A DNA stretch of 64,000 nt, from positions 1 through 64,000 of the forward strand of contig JAFCMP010000178.1 of the NCBI GenBank assembly GCA_017506865.1, in the 5' to 3' direction. A model generated the notes under the pieces. The model did no database searches and was not told the DNA's origin. It saw nothing but the letters and a program-made list of their open reading frames with translations. Position 1 is the stretch's first letter, and each line of letters begins with the position of its first letter. This stretch comes from Tribonema minus. Taxonomy: Eukaryota; Sar; Xanthophyceae; Tribonematales; Tribonemataceae. This document shows, piece after piece, positions 9,885 through 20,700 of the stretch. Position numbers and translations under genes: made by a program.

Positions 9885-12800
9885 GGTTATGAGCCTTAAG
9901 CTTAAGCTCAAAGTGCAGCAGTTCAGCGGCAAGGAGGAGGAGTGGGCGATGTTCGCCATGGCGTTCGAGTCGGCACTTTGTCTCGAGGGAGTGCCACCGC
10001 CGATGGTGGACTGGGACGAGCGGTACGACCAGGGACTGCGTGACAGCGCAACTACTGTGTACGACCTTCTCGACCTGAAGGTGTACCAGGCGCTGGTCAC
10101 GGTCATCTCCACCAAGGCGACCGACATCGGCTACGTGCTACTTCATCCAAGCAACGTGCGGCAGGGAAGAAAGTCCTTTCGGGCGCTCAGGGAGCGCTAT
10201 CAGCCCAATACTATCGCGTCACGCATGGCGTTGCACGATGAGTTGGGAGGGCTGGAGATGGGTGACATGTCGCCCATGGAGTACTTCGCGAAAGCGCGCT
10301 ATCTGCGCGGTAGACTCGCAAGTCAGGGGGAGGCGGTGGCGGACGGCAATTTGCTGTCAAGGCTACTGCAAGGACTGCCTGATGCGGAAGGATACCGAGT
10401 TGTAGCCCGGACGATTCGCTGCATGGTTTCAGCGGATCTGGACGAGGCTGAGAGGCGGCTGCAGGCGGAGTACGACAGTGAGCGAGCGGCACGCAAGAAC
10501 GGCAAGGGCCCATCAGCCTACGCCGTAGATGCGGGTGCTGCTTCGGCTCACGGCAGTGGCAAACGGGGTACCTGCAACTATTGCAGAAAGTCAGGCCACT
10601 GGGAACGCGATTGTGCCGCCAAGAAGGCCGGCAAGAAGCCTGCAGCAGGCTCTGTCGCGGAGCTGCGCAACAAGCGCAAGGAGAAGCGGGGAGGCAAGCA
10701 GGGGTCAGGCGACTCCGACGCACCCGCAGACGGCCCAGCTCATGGCTGCTTCATGGAGGCAGCTGGTGAGCCGGAGGGAGATGCTACTGCGCTGGTAGCA
10801 GCTGGAGGGACCTCAGCTCAGCGTAGCTACGTTGAGGTCCTGGTGGACAGCGGCGCCAACAGGCACGTCATCGACCCGGCACTTTGGCCTGGGTGCGATG
10901 TAACCGCATTCATGTCGTCAGTTCGGCAGGAGCGCGTGGCGCTCGCAACGGTGCACCCTGGCGAGGGTGCGTACGCGTCAGGTATTGGCGATTTGCACGT
11001 GCGCATTGCAGGCAACGGAGCGGAGGTCAAGCTGGACCTCTGGGAGTCGCTCATTGTGCCGCACTCAGGCCAGGCGCTGCTGCTGAGCGCGTCAAAGCTG
11101 GTTGCGGCAGGGGGCGAGCTCGTGCTCACGCCAGGAGCCATGTCCCTGGTGCTGCCGCCAGCAGTGCCAGGCGGCCCCAGGGTAGCAGTGCCACTGCGGC
11201 AGGAGAACGGCCTTTACAAGTTTCGGGTCAGGGGTTGCAGCGAAGGAGCGCTTCGAGCCGGCGGCGGAGGTAGTCGCCCAGAGGCGTTTGCAGCCTCAGT
11301 GTCGCTGGAGCGCTGGCATCAGCGGCTAGGGCACCTCAACTTGGCGGACATGCGGCGTTTGGCGGGCATGGAAGGCTCAGGACTAGAGCTGCCCGACGGG
11401 GAGTTGCCACCGTGCGAGACCTGCCACTTGGGCAAGGCTACACACCAGACGCACCCCCCGCGCGCCGCTCAGGGCGCAACTGCCGCCGGACAGGTGTGGC
11501 ACAGCGATACGGCCGGGCCGTACGAGGAGCGCGGCCACGACGGCAGCTGGTACTCCAGGGTGTTCATCGACGAGCACACGCGTTACCATGTTGTGTACTG
11601 TCGCAGGTCAAAAGCAGACATGGCGGAGGATGTTGAGCGGCTGCGAGGCGACGTGCTGGCGCCCAAGGAGCGTCACCTGTTTGAGGTGCACTTGGACGGG
11701 CCCAAGGAGTTCAGGGCGGCGTCATTCAAGGAGCACAGCGTCTCAGCCGGTTACGACATCAGCTACTCGGCGCCGTACACGCACGAGTCCAACGGCATCG
11801 CGGAGCGTGCGCTGCGCACGCTGCACAACAAGGCGCGGTGCGAGATGCTGCAGGCAGCTCTGCCTGGGTCACTGTGGCCTTTTGCTCTCCGCCATGCCAC
11901 TTACCTTGTCAACAGGAGCCCTCACTCTGCGCTCGGAGGGAAGACCCCGTTCGAGGCGTGGACGGGACAGATCCCGGACCTGTCCAAGCTCAAGGTGTTC
12001 GGCTCTTTCGCGTACGTGTGCGCGGAGGGAGAGCCCGGCAAGTTCACCAACAAGGCGTGGCGCGGGCGGCTGGTGGGGTACTCAGAGGACACCAAGGGTG
12101 GTTACCTCGTGTACAACGAGCGCACGCGCCAGGTGGTCACGGCGTTCCACGTGACGTTCCGCGAGGGTCCTGATGCGGAGGAGCCGGCGGCGGGGCCCGA
12201 GGAGGGGCCCGAACAGGAGCTCGGGCAGGGGCCCGAGGAAGTTGCTAAGGAGGGCGGTGCTGTTGGCGAGGCTGCTGGCGAGGCTAGCGGCGATGCAGCA
12301 GCAGGCCAGGGGCCAGCAGCTGGGGAGGGAGATGCTGCGGATGCTGACTCGACAGCAGATGCAGCAACGCGGCCCTCCCGCACACGCAGCGGGCGTGGGT
12401 ACTCACGAGCCCACTTCGTTGCTTTGCTTGCAGCAGCGGCTGTTTGCGCACAGGACCCTAAGTCTTACCACGAGGCGGTAGAGGGGGCTCACAGCAGTGA
12501 GTGGCGCGCAGCCTGCAGCAAGGAGTACGACCAGCTCAATGGCCGGGGGACGTGGGAGCTGGTGGAGCAGAGCGAGGTGGAGCAGGGAGCTAAGGTGCTG
12601 GGCACCACTTGGGTGCTTAAGACCAAGTTCGGGGAACATGGCGAGGTGGCGAGGCGCAAGGCGCGCATAGTTGTTCGCGGCGATCAGCAGCGACCCGGCG
12701 TAGATTTCGATGCGGTGCATTCACCCACTGCCGAGATCAGATCGCTTCGGGTACTGGTGGCGCTAGCGGCGTACTACAACTGGGAGCTTCACGCATGCGA

Positions 12801-14007
12801 CTTCGACAACGCCTTTGTCCAAGCGGACATCGACAAGCCCACCTTCGTGCATCAGCCGCAGGGGTTCGTCAAGCGCGGCAAGGATGGCCAGCCACTCGTC
12901 ATGAGGCTTCGCAAGAGCCTCTACGGGCTGCACCAGAGCCCACGGCTTTGGCATCAGAAGCTCATCATCGCCCTCAAGCAGCGCGGTTACAAGCAGTGCC
13001 TTGCTGACCCGTGCGTGCTGCGCAACCATCAGTCAGGCGCCATCATACTGCTGCACGTCGACGACGTGTTCATGACGGGCAGCAGCGACCAGGGCGTGCT
13101 GCAGGCGGCAGTCGACGACATAGGGGCGGAGTTCGACCTCAAGGACCTCGGCTTTCCAACCAAGTTCCTGGGGATCACGTTCACGCGCAGCGGCGATGGC
13201 GGCATCACCATGTCGCAGACCGACTACGTGAACAGCTTGCTGGCCAAGTACGGCCTGCAGGACGCTCATCACACGCAGACACCAGCAGCAAGCGCAGCCG
13301 TTTCGGTGGAGGATTCGCCGCTGCTGGACGGTTCTCAAATTCGGGAGTACCAGGGTCTGGTGGGGGAGCTGGGGTGGGTCACCGCATGCACGCGGCCGGA
13401 CATCAGTTACACGGTGTCTCAGCTGCGGCGGCATCTGGTGGCGCCACGGGCGTGCCTGTTGGAGGCAGCCAAGCGAGTGCTGCGGTACCTCAAGGGCCAT
13501 CCGGCGGGCCTCACATTCCAGAGGCGGGAGGGCGCGGAGCTGCAGCTGCTCGGATACGCCGACGCATCTTTCGCGAGCGACCGCGAGACGCGGCGCAGTC
13601 ACACCGGGTATGCGTTTCTGCTTGGTGGCGCGGCGGTGGCGTGGAGCTCCAAGCTTCAACCATGCGTTACGCTTTCTACGGCGGAGGCGGAGTACGTGGC
13701 GCTGTGCGCGGCGAGCAAGGAGGTGCCATCTATGGTACGGCTCCTGGGGTTCTTGGGGAAGGCACACGGGGTAGTGCGGATCCTTGAGGACAACACTGCT
13801 GCTATCAGGTTGGCAGCAGATGAGGGTGCGTCGCAGCGCACCAAGCACATAGATGTTAAGTTTCATTATGTGCGCGAGCAGGTTGCCAGGGGGAAGATTG
13901 CTGTAGAAGCAGTGCGCACGCAGGCGCAGCATGCAGATGTGCTGACCAAGTCGCTGAGCACTGAGCAGCACATGTTTCATTCGGCAGCATTGCTCGGGGG
14001 ATTTTAG
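9796..14007 (+). CDS. Copia gag-pol polyprotein (Gag, protease, integrase, RT, RNase H)
   Basis: An intact frame of 1403 codons. The first ATG (9796) is inside the 5' LTR; the alternative ATG at 9889 overlaps the primer-binding site and gives 1372 residues. Gag begins near LKLKVQQFSGKEEEW and ends with a CCHC knuckle, CNYCRKSGHWERDC (about 260-273). The protease motif is LVDSGANRHVID (DSG at 351). The pre-integrase HHCC zinc region (RWHQRLGHL...CETCHLGK) is followed by an integrase with Asp in HSDTAG (about 571), Asp in HLDGPKEF and Glu in ESNGIAER. The reverse transcriptase has DFDNAFVQADI, LYGLHQSPRLWHQKL and HVDD (1087-1090, usually YVDD). RNase H has YADASFASD (from 1254) and SSKLQPCVTLSTAEAEYVAL. 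The C-terminus has the usual RTKHIDVKFHYVRE and ADVLTKSLS. All catalytic motifs are present and there are no stops, so autonomous mobility is plausible. Confidence 0.93.
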   Translation: MPGQDDVQHEGEEDILLPLAGTLRGVKKSTVMSLKLKLKVQQFSGKEEEWAMFAMAFESALCLEGVPPPMVDWDERYDQGLRDSATTVYDLLDLKVYQALVTVISTKATDIGYVLLHPSNVRQGRKSFRALRERYQPNTIASRMALHDELGGLEMGDMSPMEYFAKARYLRGRLASQGEAVADGNLLSRLLQGLPDAEGYRVVARTIRCMVSADLDEAERRLQAEYDSERAARKNGKGPSAYAVDAGAASAHGSGKRGTCNYCRKSGHWERDCAAKKAGKKPAAGSVAELRNKRKEKRGGKQGSGDSDAPADGPAHGCFMEAAGEPEGDATALVAAGGTSAQRSYVEVLVDSGANRHVIDPALWPGCDVTAFMSSVRQERVALATVHPGEGAYASGIGDLHVRIAGNGAEVKLDLWESLIVPHSGQALLLSASKLVAAGGELVLTPGAMSLVLPPAVPGGPRVAVPLRQENGLYKFRVRGCSEGALRAGGGGSRPEAFAASVSLERWHQRLGHLNLADMRRLAGMEGSGLELPDGELPPCETCHLGKATHQTHPPRAAQGATAAGQVWHSDTAGPYEERGHDGSWYSRVFIDEHTRYHVVYCRRSKADMAEDVERLRGDVLAPKERHLFEVHLDGPKEFRAASFKEHSVSAGYDISYSAPYTHESNGIAERALRTLHNKARCEMLQAALPGSLWPFALRHATYLVNRSPHSALGGKTPFEAWTGQIPDLSKLKVFGSFAYVCAEGEPGKFTNKAWRGRLVGYSEDTKGGYLVYNERTRQVVTAFHVTFREGPDAEEPAAGPEEGPEQELGQGPEEVAKEGGAVGEAAGEASGDAAAGQGPAAGEGDAADADSTADAATRPSRTRSGRGYSRAHFVALLAAAAVCAQDPKSYHEAVEGAHSSEWRAACSKEYDQLNGRGTWELVEQSEVEQGAKVLGTTWVLKTKFGEHGEVARRKARIVVRGDQQRPGVDFDAVHSPTAEIRSLRVLVALAAYYNWELHACDFDNAFVQADIDKPTFVHQPQGFVKRGKDGQPLVMRLRKSLYGLHQSPRLWHQKLIIALKQRGYKQCLADPCVLRNHQSGAIILLHVDDVFMTGSSDQGVLQAAVDDIGAEFDLKDLGFPTKFLGITFTRSGDGGITMSQTDYVNSLLAKYGLQDAHHTQTPAASAAVSVEDSPLLDGSQIREYQGLVGELGWVTACTRPDISYTVSQLRRHLVAPRACLLEAAKRVLRYLKGHPAGLTFQRREGAELQLLGYADASFASDRETRRSHTGYAFLLGGAAVAWSSKLQPCVTLSTAEAEYVALCAASKEVPSMVRLLGFLGKAHGVVRILEDNTAAIRLAADEGASQRTKHIDVKFHYVREQVARGKIAVEAVRTQAQHADVLTKSLSTEQHMFHSAALLGGF
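9885..9896 (+). promoter_or_regulatory. Candidate primer-binding site, tRNA-Met anticodon type
   Basis: GGTTATGAGCC follows the 5' LTR directly. It is the reverse complement of GGCUCAUAACC, which corresponds to the anticodon stem-loop of initiator/formyl-Met tRNAs around the CAU anticodon, not to a tRNA 3' end. Some Copia elements are known to use a cleaved half-tRNA-Met primer in this way. The eukaryotic initiator has CCCAU where this predicts CUCAU, so one mismatch is expected for that tRNA. Confidence 0.5.
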
Positions 14008-14097
14008 GGTATTTGCAATTCCGCAGAGGTAACGAACCAGGCTCTGTGGCAGTGTGCAGTTTTATCCAGTCAAGCTCATGAGGGAATGGAGCGTTGA

Positions 14098-14108
14098 CTG
14101 GGGGAGGG
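14098..14108 (+). promoter_or_regulatory. Polypurine tract of the Copia element
   Basis: TGGGGGAGGG lies immediately before the 3' LTR and would prime plus-strand DNA synthesis. Position and composition are canonical. Confidence 0.8.
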
Positions 14109-14415
14109 TGTTGGAATATGTAGAGGGGTCATTGTATTCTGCAGAAGTTTCCTAGGTTTCCCTTGCAAGTTCTGGCACGTTCTTGCGTGTTCTGGCAAGT
14201 TCTAGTGCCCCGTGCTGTAGGGAAGCAATTCCACCACCTTGTGTCTTGTGCATCCTGTGAATACCTCACTTCCTTTGCATCCACACAAGTTGGAACTCTC
14301 TCTTCTGCCTCTGGTGCTCTGCAATCATGCCTGGTCAAGATGATGTGCAACACGAAGGTGAGGAGGACATATTGCTTCCGCTGGCTGGCACTCTGCGCGG
14401 TGTCAAGAAATCAAC
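14109..14415 (+). repeat. 3' LTR of the Copia element
   Basis: A direct repeat of 9578-9884 with one A-to-G difference near position 14347. An open frame runs out of this LTR into flanking DNA, but it is an artefact of the insertion. Confidence 0.92.
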
Positions 14416-14789
14416 CAACAGTTTGCAACAAGAGTGGCTGCTTGACCTGGAAGATCCAGAGAGCCTTGTTGCCCAAATCTGTCTGTTTCTTCTGTGGCAA
14501 CATGCGTCTTCACAAAGCAGTCCTACGCTGCCCTCGAACAGGTCAACAAGCAAACATACTGATACCTGAAGGTCATTTACAGCCTCTCATCGGGGCACAT
14601 GCTTGGCAGGGTCCAGATGTCGCTGTCCAATTTCGAAAGGCACACCATACAACCACCAACAAAACGATTTTTTTTTTTCAAGGTTCTCGTCAACCTCTCT
14701 GATCAACTGAAGAAAAGCTCGCCAGCCATCAGGTTGCATCGATCTTCATGCTGACTTCTACTGTGCGAAATCAAATGCAACTGGCGCAG

Positions 14790-17700
14790 GGTCGACAGGC
14801 ATCAGCGTCAACCCATCGATTGCAGCTAGTACTACCGGCCAGGGGGACAGCTCACCGGCGTTACCCTCCGTGGTGACTGGCGGGACGGCCACTTCAGCGC
14901 CAGCAACATGGATGGCAGACAGCAATCCAGTGCAGCTCGACAGTTTTGATGGGGGTGCGGGACGCGCTGAGGTCACGGTGGCTCCTATATCTTCAATCCA
15001 CAGCAAGCCACCGCAAGCAGCAGGATCTCCAACTCCAGCAGCAAACGAGCCGGAACCTCAGCAGATGCAGAGCGACGTTGACGACCATCCTCGTCCCAGC
15101 GCTTCATTGGCCGCATTTGCACCTGTTGGCATACCAGCTCCAGTGCGTGATGCAGAGCGATTCAACTCTGCTGAGAAGCAGCAGATCAAAGACGTCATTG
15201 GTCTCTGTGGCGGTATGCTCATCACTCCGCGAAAGCTGAAGCGCATTCTGAACATGTGAGTCTTTGGGGTTGAAGAGATGTAATGCATGCAACGTGCTGA
15301 ACGATACTGAGAGCACAAGATCTGACTAACATCTGCAGTGTTTGATGAGGTGCACGGACGGGTGAATACATCTGCTAAAAATCCTTGGTGCCGTAGTTGA
15401 TTGTGAGCTGAGATGATGCATCTAGAACTAGTAATCATGCTCATCTGCAGCAGTTCGTCGAACACAAGCACACGGTGTGGTGGCATCGTCACCGACCGCA
15501 AGAGCCAACTCTCCTACTGGCATCAAGAAGCGCGTGGTGCAGAGATGTTCGGTTGTGCGGCGCGCCTCGTGTCGACATCACGCGGCGATGGCACGGTCTA
15601 AACAGTCCCCCCCGCGTGGTGCGGAGATGTTCGGTTGTGCGGCGTTCCTCGTGTCGACATCACGCGGTAATGGCACTGTCTAAACAATCCCCCCGCACAT
15701 TCTCCATGTTTCCCCAAAACGACCGGCCTCCCTTGCGGGCCTATCGATTCTTTAATTCCACAAAGATGACTGGCTTCCTCGCAGCCCTTTGAATTAGATG
15801 TAATTGCACGGCTGGTGGACCTTGGGCGGCTGGTCGACCTTTGGCTGGTGACTTAAACGCACCTGTTTCAAAGGTGAATGCAGCGCACAAGCAGTAAGAG
15901 GACAGCTTCTAGACTGCAGCTGAGGTTCGTTTTGGTTCCAGGCACGGAGGAACCAGGATGCCTGGCAATCAATATGGTGTAGAAATGCAACAAATTAGTA
16001 GCGTTAGTGTATTACTTCATGAGAAGAACCCTTCTTGCAATGGTGCCATCTTGTGTTTCAGGAAACTTTCAGTACTGTTTTTGTAATTGGCAGCAGCGGC
16101 AGTGGTCAGCCGCACAGCAGCACAGGAGCCGATGCTCTTTCGTTGATTGTCATGGTGGCGTCGTGTGTACATCAACACCCAGCGGTTCAGGAAGGGAGCT
16201 GACACAGGACCCGGCCATACGAATAATAGAGAGCGAAGCATGGGACGGTAGGGTTTGAAGAGCAGATATGCCAGGGTTTATCGCGTCTTTGGGGTGACGC
16301 ACAACTCCGACGCCCACTGCGGATTCTGCCTCGACAAAGGTCAGGGTTCAAGGAGCAGATTTGCTAGGGGGCTATAATTAACACCATGACTCTGAATTCG
16401 CCAGTCTGGGAGTCGAAGAAGCTTAGGGTCCAAAGATAGTTGACACCATGACTCCATTCCGCCGGAGTCGACGAAGGTTAGGGTTCAGAAGAGCAGACTT
16501 TATGGGGGTTCTTACGGACCTGAGTTGACACCACGACCCCGACACCGCGGAGGAGTCGACGGTGCCGTGTTTGACTCCAACTCCGGTTCCGCTGGAGCTA
16601 GTGCCAGCAGTGGACGACTCCGACTCCGATTTTGGCGGTCCAACAAGCCGAAGCTGGCCCTGTTCAACTCCGACTCCAGCGGAGTTGACTACAGTCAGGC
16701 ATCGACTTGGATGTGCTGCTGCTGGTGCAAGTTGTGGCCCAGCTGCCGCAGCTGCGCCCACGGCTGGCGCCCACGGCCACGGGCATCGTTTGCATAATCA
16801 GCCATGCTGCTGGCTGTCTGTTGTTTGCTCTGCTGTTGCTGCAACTGATCAGCAGCAGCAACTGCTACGTGAGCGGCAGCAGCAGCAGCAATTATGGTTC
16901 AGTGGTAGCAGCATGGTCTTTCCATATGGCGGCAGCAGCAGCAGGCAGCACCACGGGCAGTAACAGCAGCGCTGCACAGGCAGCAGCGCAGCTGCCAACA
17001 GCAGCAGCAGCAGCATGTGCTCAGCAGCTGGAGTTTGTTTTGGAGTGCATGGACGCCTGCATTCGAAACTGATTTTGACTTCGGCGGAAGTCAACCGGCG
17101 GCGCAGATGACTCCGACGCTGACGCAGACAACAGGAAGGCCGCGCTTCGACTTTGACTCCGGCCGGAACGGAGTCAGGGTTGGAGTCGGAGTCGTCTTAA
17201 CCCCTGCTTTGCCAATTTTGCATCAAATTATTGCAAAGTGTGACCAGGTCATTCGTGCAGGAGCTGGCGATACAGGGGCTGGCGGAGCGCTTGACAGATG
17301 GATTTGTGTACTGGGCAGCAGAGGGCGTCCAATGTCAGCATTGCTGGTACACCATGTGCTAGCCACCTTACACACATGAAGCTGAAGCACTCAAAATTCC
17401 CCCTCCGCGCGAGCTTGTCACTGGGTATGGCTCCAGCGGTGTCTGTTCCATGAGCATTTCATCTGCTTTAACGCTGCTCACGCTCACTTGCTGCAGCTCC
17501 ATACAACTCTTGCTGCACCCTAAGATCAAACCTAGTATTGTAGTACATGTGCACTTCTGACCGTGATGATCGCTGGTTTACAACAAATGTTAAGTTGCAC
17601 ATAGCAAGGTTGTGAACATGACGGTTTCAGACGATGCGGTGAACGGTACAGGTTGGTGTTATTGTACCTTTTTCTTGGCCCAATTGACTGTCGCTTCTGG

Positions 17701-20700
17701 CTGCATCAGCCATGAATGACACACAGAGCTAGGATCAGAGGTCATGACGACAGGGTGTGCTTAAGTGATGGCGTGTCCAGCTCAATTTACGATACGCTCA
17801 CATGAAAACGTTGCAGGTCTGCCAACCCAAGATCTTGCCTGTATAGCAGGTGCAGCATGATCCAGGCATACTATAGCCACTTGCAAGTGAAGCATCATTA
17901 AGGCACAACTTTAGTGCACACAGCCGGAATGCCTCGCCCATGAGCTTTTCTAGTGTTGTACTAGTACTAAAAGTTGTACATGGCGGACTTCTCAAAAGCT
18001 CACATATCTCCTCATTTGGCCTCAGTGTGGACCACATGTGTGCAGCCTGCTGATGAATGAGCATTGTCAAGTTGGCTCAACTCATCACGCCCATCCATTT
18101 TTCACAGCTACCCACTGCAACGCGCAATAATGAAAGCGGCAGGCGAGCGGCAAGCTGCCGCAGCAAAGGCAAAGCAGCAGGACCCTGCACCGATGGCTGG
18201 GGCAGAGATGCTGCTTCGATGGACTTTTTTGGCTGAACTATGGTGAGCATGTGCTGCAGACTTCAACTCTGCTCAACTCCCGTTGTACCGACGTATACTG
18301 CATGTTGGTGTTGGGATTTCCAAGTTGCAGATATGTAGACATGTCTCTGCATTCCATGCCCATCGAAAAGCCATGAAGATACTACTTGGATCAGTCGCTG
18401 GCGACATCAACACAGAATCCATCATCAATCTTCCGCATCCTCAACTCACTCTTGCCATGCTGCTCTGTCGTTACCTTTGCTACAGTCCGGTTTCCAATGT
18501 ACACCAATTGCAGATCTACCAAAATGCTGCTGCGCATGCACCTGTGACTTGGCGGAGCATCACATGTGACAACCTTTTGCAAGCATGCTGCCTGCTCGCC
18601 CAGGCGCATGTGCTGCGTCTTTGCTTCATTGTCCGTCATGCAGAAGGCCCCTGCAACAACGCACCACATTGCCTTGCGGCCTTGTTGGCTTAGCTACCTT
18701 TCACTGGCAGTGGATGCATGTAGGTACATAGTTTCTCGTAGTGAGGACCAACCGTCTGCTCATCAGCTGTGCACCAGAGAAAGAGCAAACGATAGACGGT
18801 GTGCTCATACGCAATAGGAACGGCAATAGGTTTCATCGCATTTGCCACGCCAGACGGTTGATTACGGGTGAAGTCAGAGACTTTTGATACCTTGTGAAAA
18901 AGAATTCCACAAATTGGCATGCCTGCGCCAAGCGCTACCTACTGAAGTAGACAGCTGATTTTTTTGCTTCTTAACAGCTTGTGACTGACAAAAAGTCATT
19001 CAGCTTTGAATCTTACATCGCTTCCAAAGCAGAGTGAGCCCAGACAATTGTGGCACATCCAGATAGCGCGCTCAGCAGCAACTCGCTAGCGTTGGAGAAG
19101 GAGACGCCAGCAGTAATGGTAGTGCTCCCCCTGTCTGCTTCTGCGTCACATATGCCGAGGCTGGGCTACACGCTGGCCTGGGTGTGGTTGTGTCTGCTCA
19201 TCTCAACTGTCGCCTGCTTGCTCACGAAGTGCTTGCCGTTGCAACACGCTGGGCAGTTCGGTTTGGGTGCTCTAGCCAGCCAAGAGTTATACTCAGCTGC
19301 TCCGCTCCCTCACCGGTGCTTCACATGTGCCTGTGGTGTGCCATCTGCCTCAGTGTGCCGCTGCTAGTGCTTCAGTTTATTCGACATGAGTTTTGTGGTT
19401 CGTCCGCTCAAATGCTAAAGAAAGCCAAGTAATTGATTAAAGGGGGGCTTTCAACCAAATAACCAAAACTCGCAACCAGTTTGATTTGCGCAATCTCCCT
19501 GTCTTACTGTTGTTTGTGCCATATTTGAAGCAGGCACGCAGTTGTACTTTCGGCACCTGGCGGTTGCTGTTGTCAGTATTGCTTTCGCACGCATGAACTA
19601 CCACTTTGGCGCTGGGTAGTGCCTCTCCTTGATCTATGTGGCGTTGAGGCAGCAAACCATTTGTCGCTGACCTCTGTCCTAGATGCTACACTGCAGCTGC
19701 AGACAACACCATCTTGCTAACGAACTTCTTGGCTTGGCACTGCCAAACATGTTGATTTTGTGCTGTTTCTTCTGCTGTTGTTGATTACCGTTCATCAATG
19801 ATGCTCTAGTTCATATTGGCAGTCTACTGTGTTTGCGCTGTCACACTATGGAAATGTACATGAGGTACTCAAGGCTGTCCATCGTTTCCACAATCATGCA
19901 AGTTTCTTTGAATCATTGCTCAGCACAGGTGGTTGCCGGAAGAACCCTAGCAAATCGGGTAAGTGACCGAACCGAGCATGTCCAGCACATCGCTGTGCTT
20001 GGTGAGTCTGGCAGCATGCAACGCAAGGGTCTCAGAGTTTCAGCTCTCTAGCAGTTTGCGCTGGCTGCGCATGTCACTTTCCGCAGCAATGGTCATCAAA
20101 TTGATGATTGCATTCTCAATTAGCGCGTGTGCATCAACTTGTCTAGATTGCCTGCACCCTGGGATTCTGTGCTTAGAACATCACCTTGGAGTGCAACCAG
20201 TAACTGCTAACAGCACCAAACACACTGGTGTGGTTGTTCGATATATAATGAGCTTTCCAAACCTTACAAGAAGAAGCTTGCATGCCTGTGCAAGAGATAA
20301 CTGAGAGCCTTATTTATGCACTCCTTGTGCGTTTCTATAACTGTACTGTGGCGGTTTTGATACAGACCTGTCACTGAACATTTCAAACCGTGCTGAGCCC
20401 TGATTAACACATTCGATGATGCCGCTCCCCAAGCCGTTTGGCCATGCTGCAGGATTACACGGTTTCCCGCCACATGTATTGATGCGAATGTTCTCCTCGT
20501 GCATCTTCCTGCACCTCTTACAAGGGAGGCCCAATGAAAAGCATTTTGGTCATCTCATACAAGCCCAAAAGTGGTGTGTCGTGAGTTCGTTGTGCCGCTC
20601 AGCAATTGCCCTCCCCTCTTGCGTTGCTTCAGGCCAGTCAGGTTCGCGTGCCTCATGCACATCATGGAGACTGTCGAGTCGCCGCTGGAGAGCACGCGCG

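Larger units (their letters stand above)
9578..14415 (+). mobile_element. Intact Ty1/Copia-type LTR retrotransposon
   Basis: Two 307-bp direct LTRs flank one polyprotein frame. A purine tract (14098-14108) abuts the 3' LTR and a tRNA-complementary site abuts the 5' LTR. The two LTRs differ at a single base by my reading (gatgtacaac versus gatgtgcaac), so insertion was very recent. The flanks are CAAC/CAAC, a possible 4-bp target duplication. The termini are TGTTG...CAAC rather than a clean TG...CA, so the exact ends could shift by 1-2 bases. Domain order (integrase before reverse transcriptase) makes it Copia rather than Gypsy. Confidence 0.93.
9483..14702 (+). pseudogene. Open frame split by the Copia insertion
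   Basis: Bases 9483-9577 and 14420-14702 form one continuous frame of 125 codons once the Copia element and one CAAC copy are removed; 9577 ends with two bases of a codon and 14420 supplies the third. The rejoined product is Cys-rich. Motifs include LQCGFTSKYRHC upstream and VCNKSGC and CFFCGNMRLHKAVLRC downstream, suggesting a small zinc-binding protein or exon. The family is not recognised. It could be an exon of the KAP-like gene that begins downstream or an independent small gene. The insertion would break it unless the element is spliced out. Confidence 0.45.

Noticed and set aside
14163-14702. 179-codon frame running from the 3' LTR into flanking DNA
   Set aside because: The LTR part is a fragment of the retrotransposon frame; the meaningful frame is the one that crosses the empty site from 9483.
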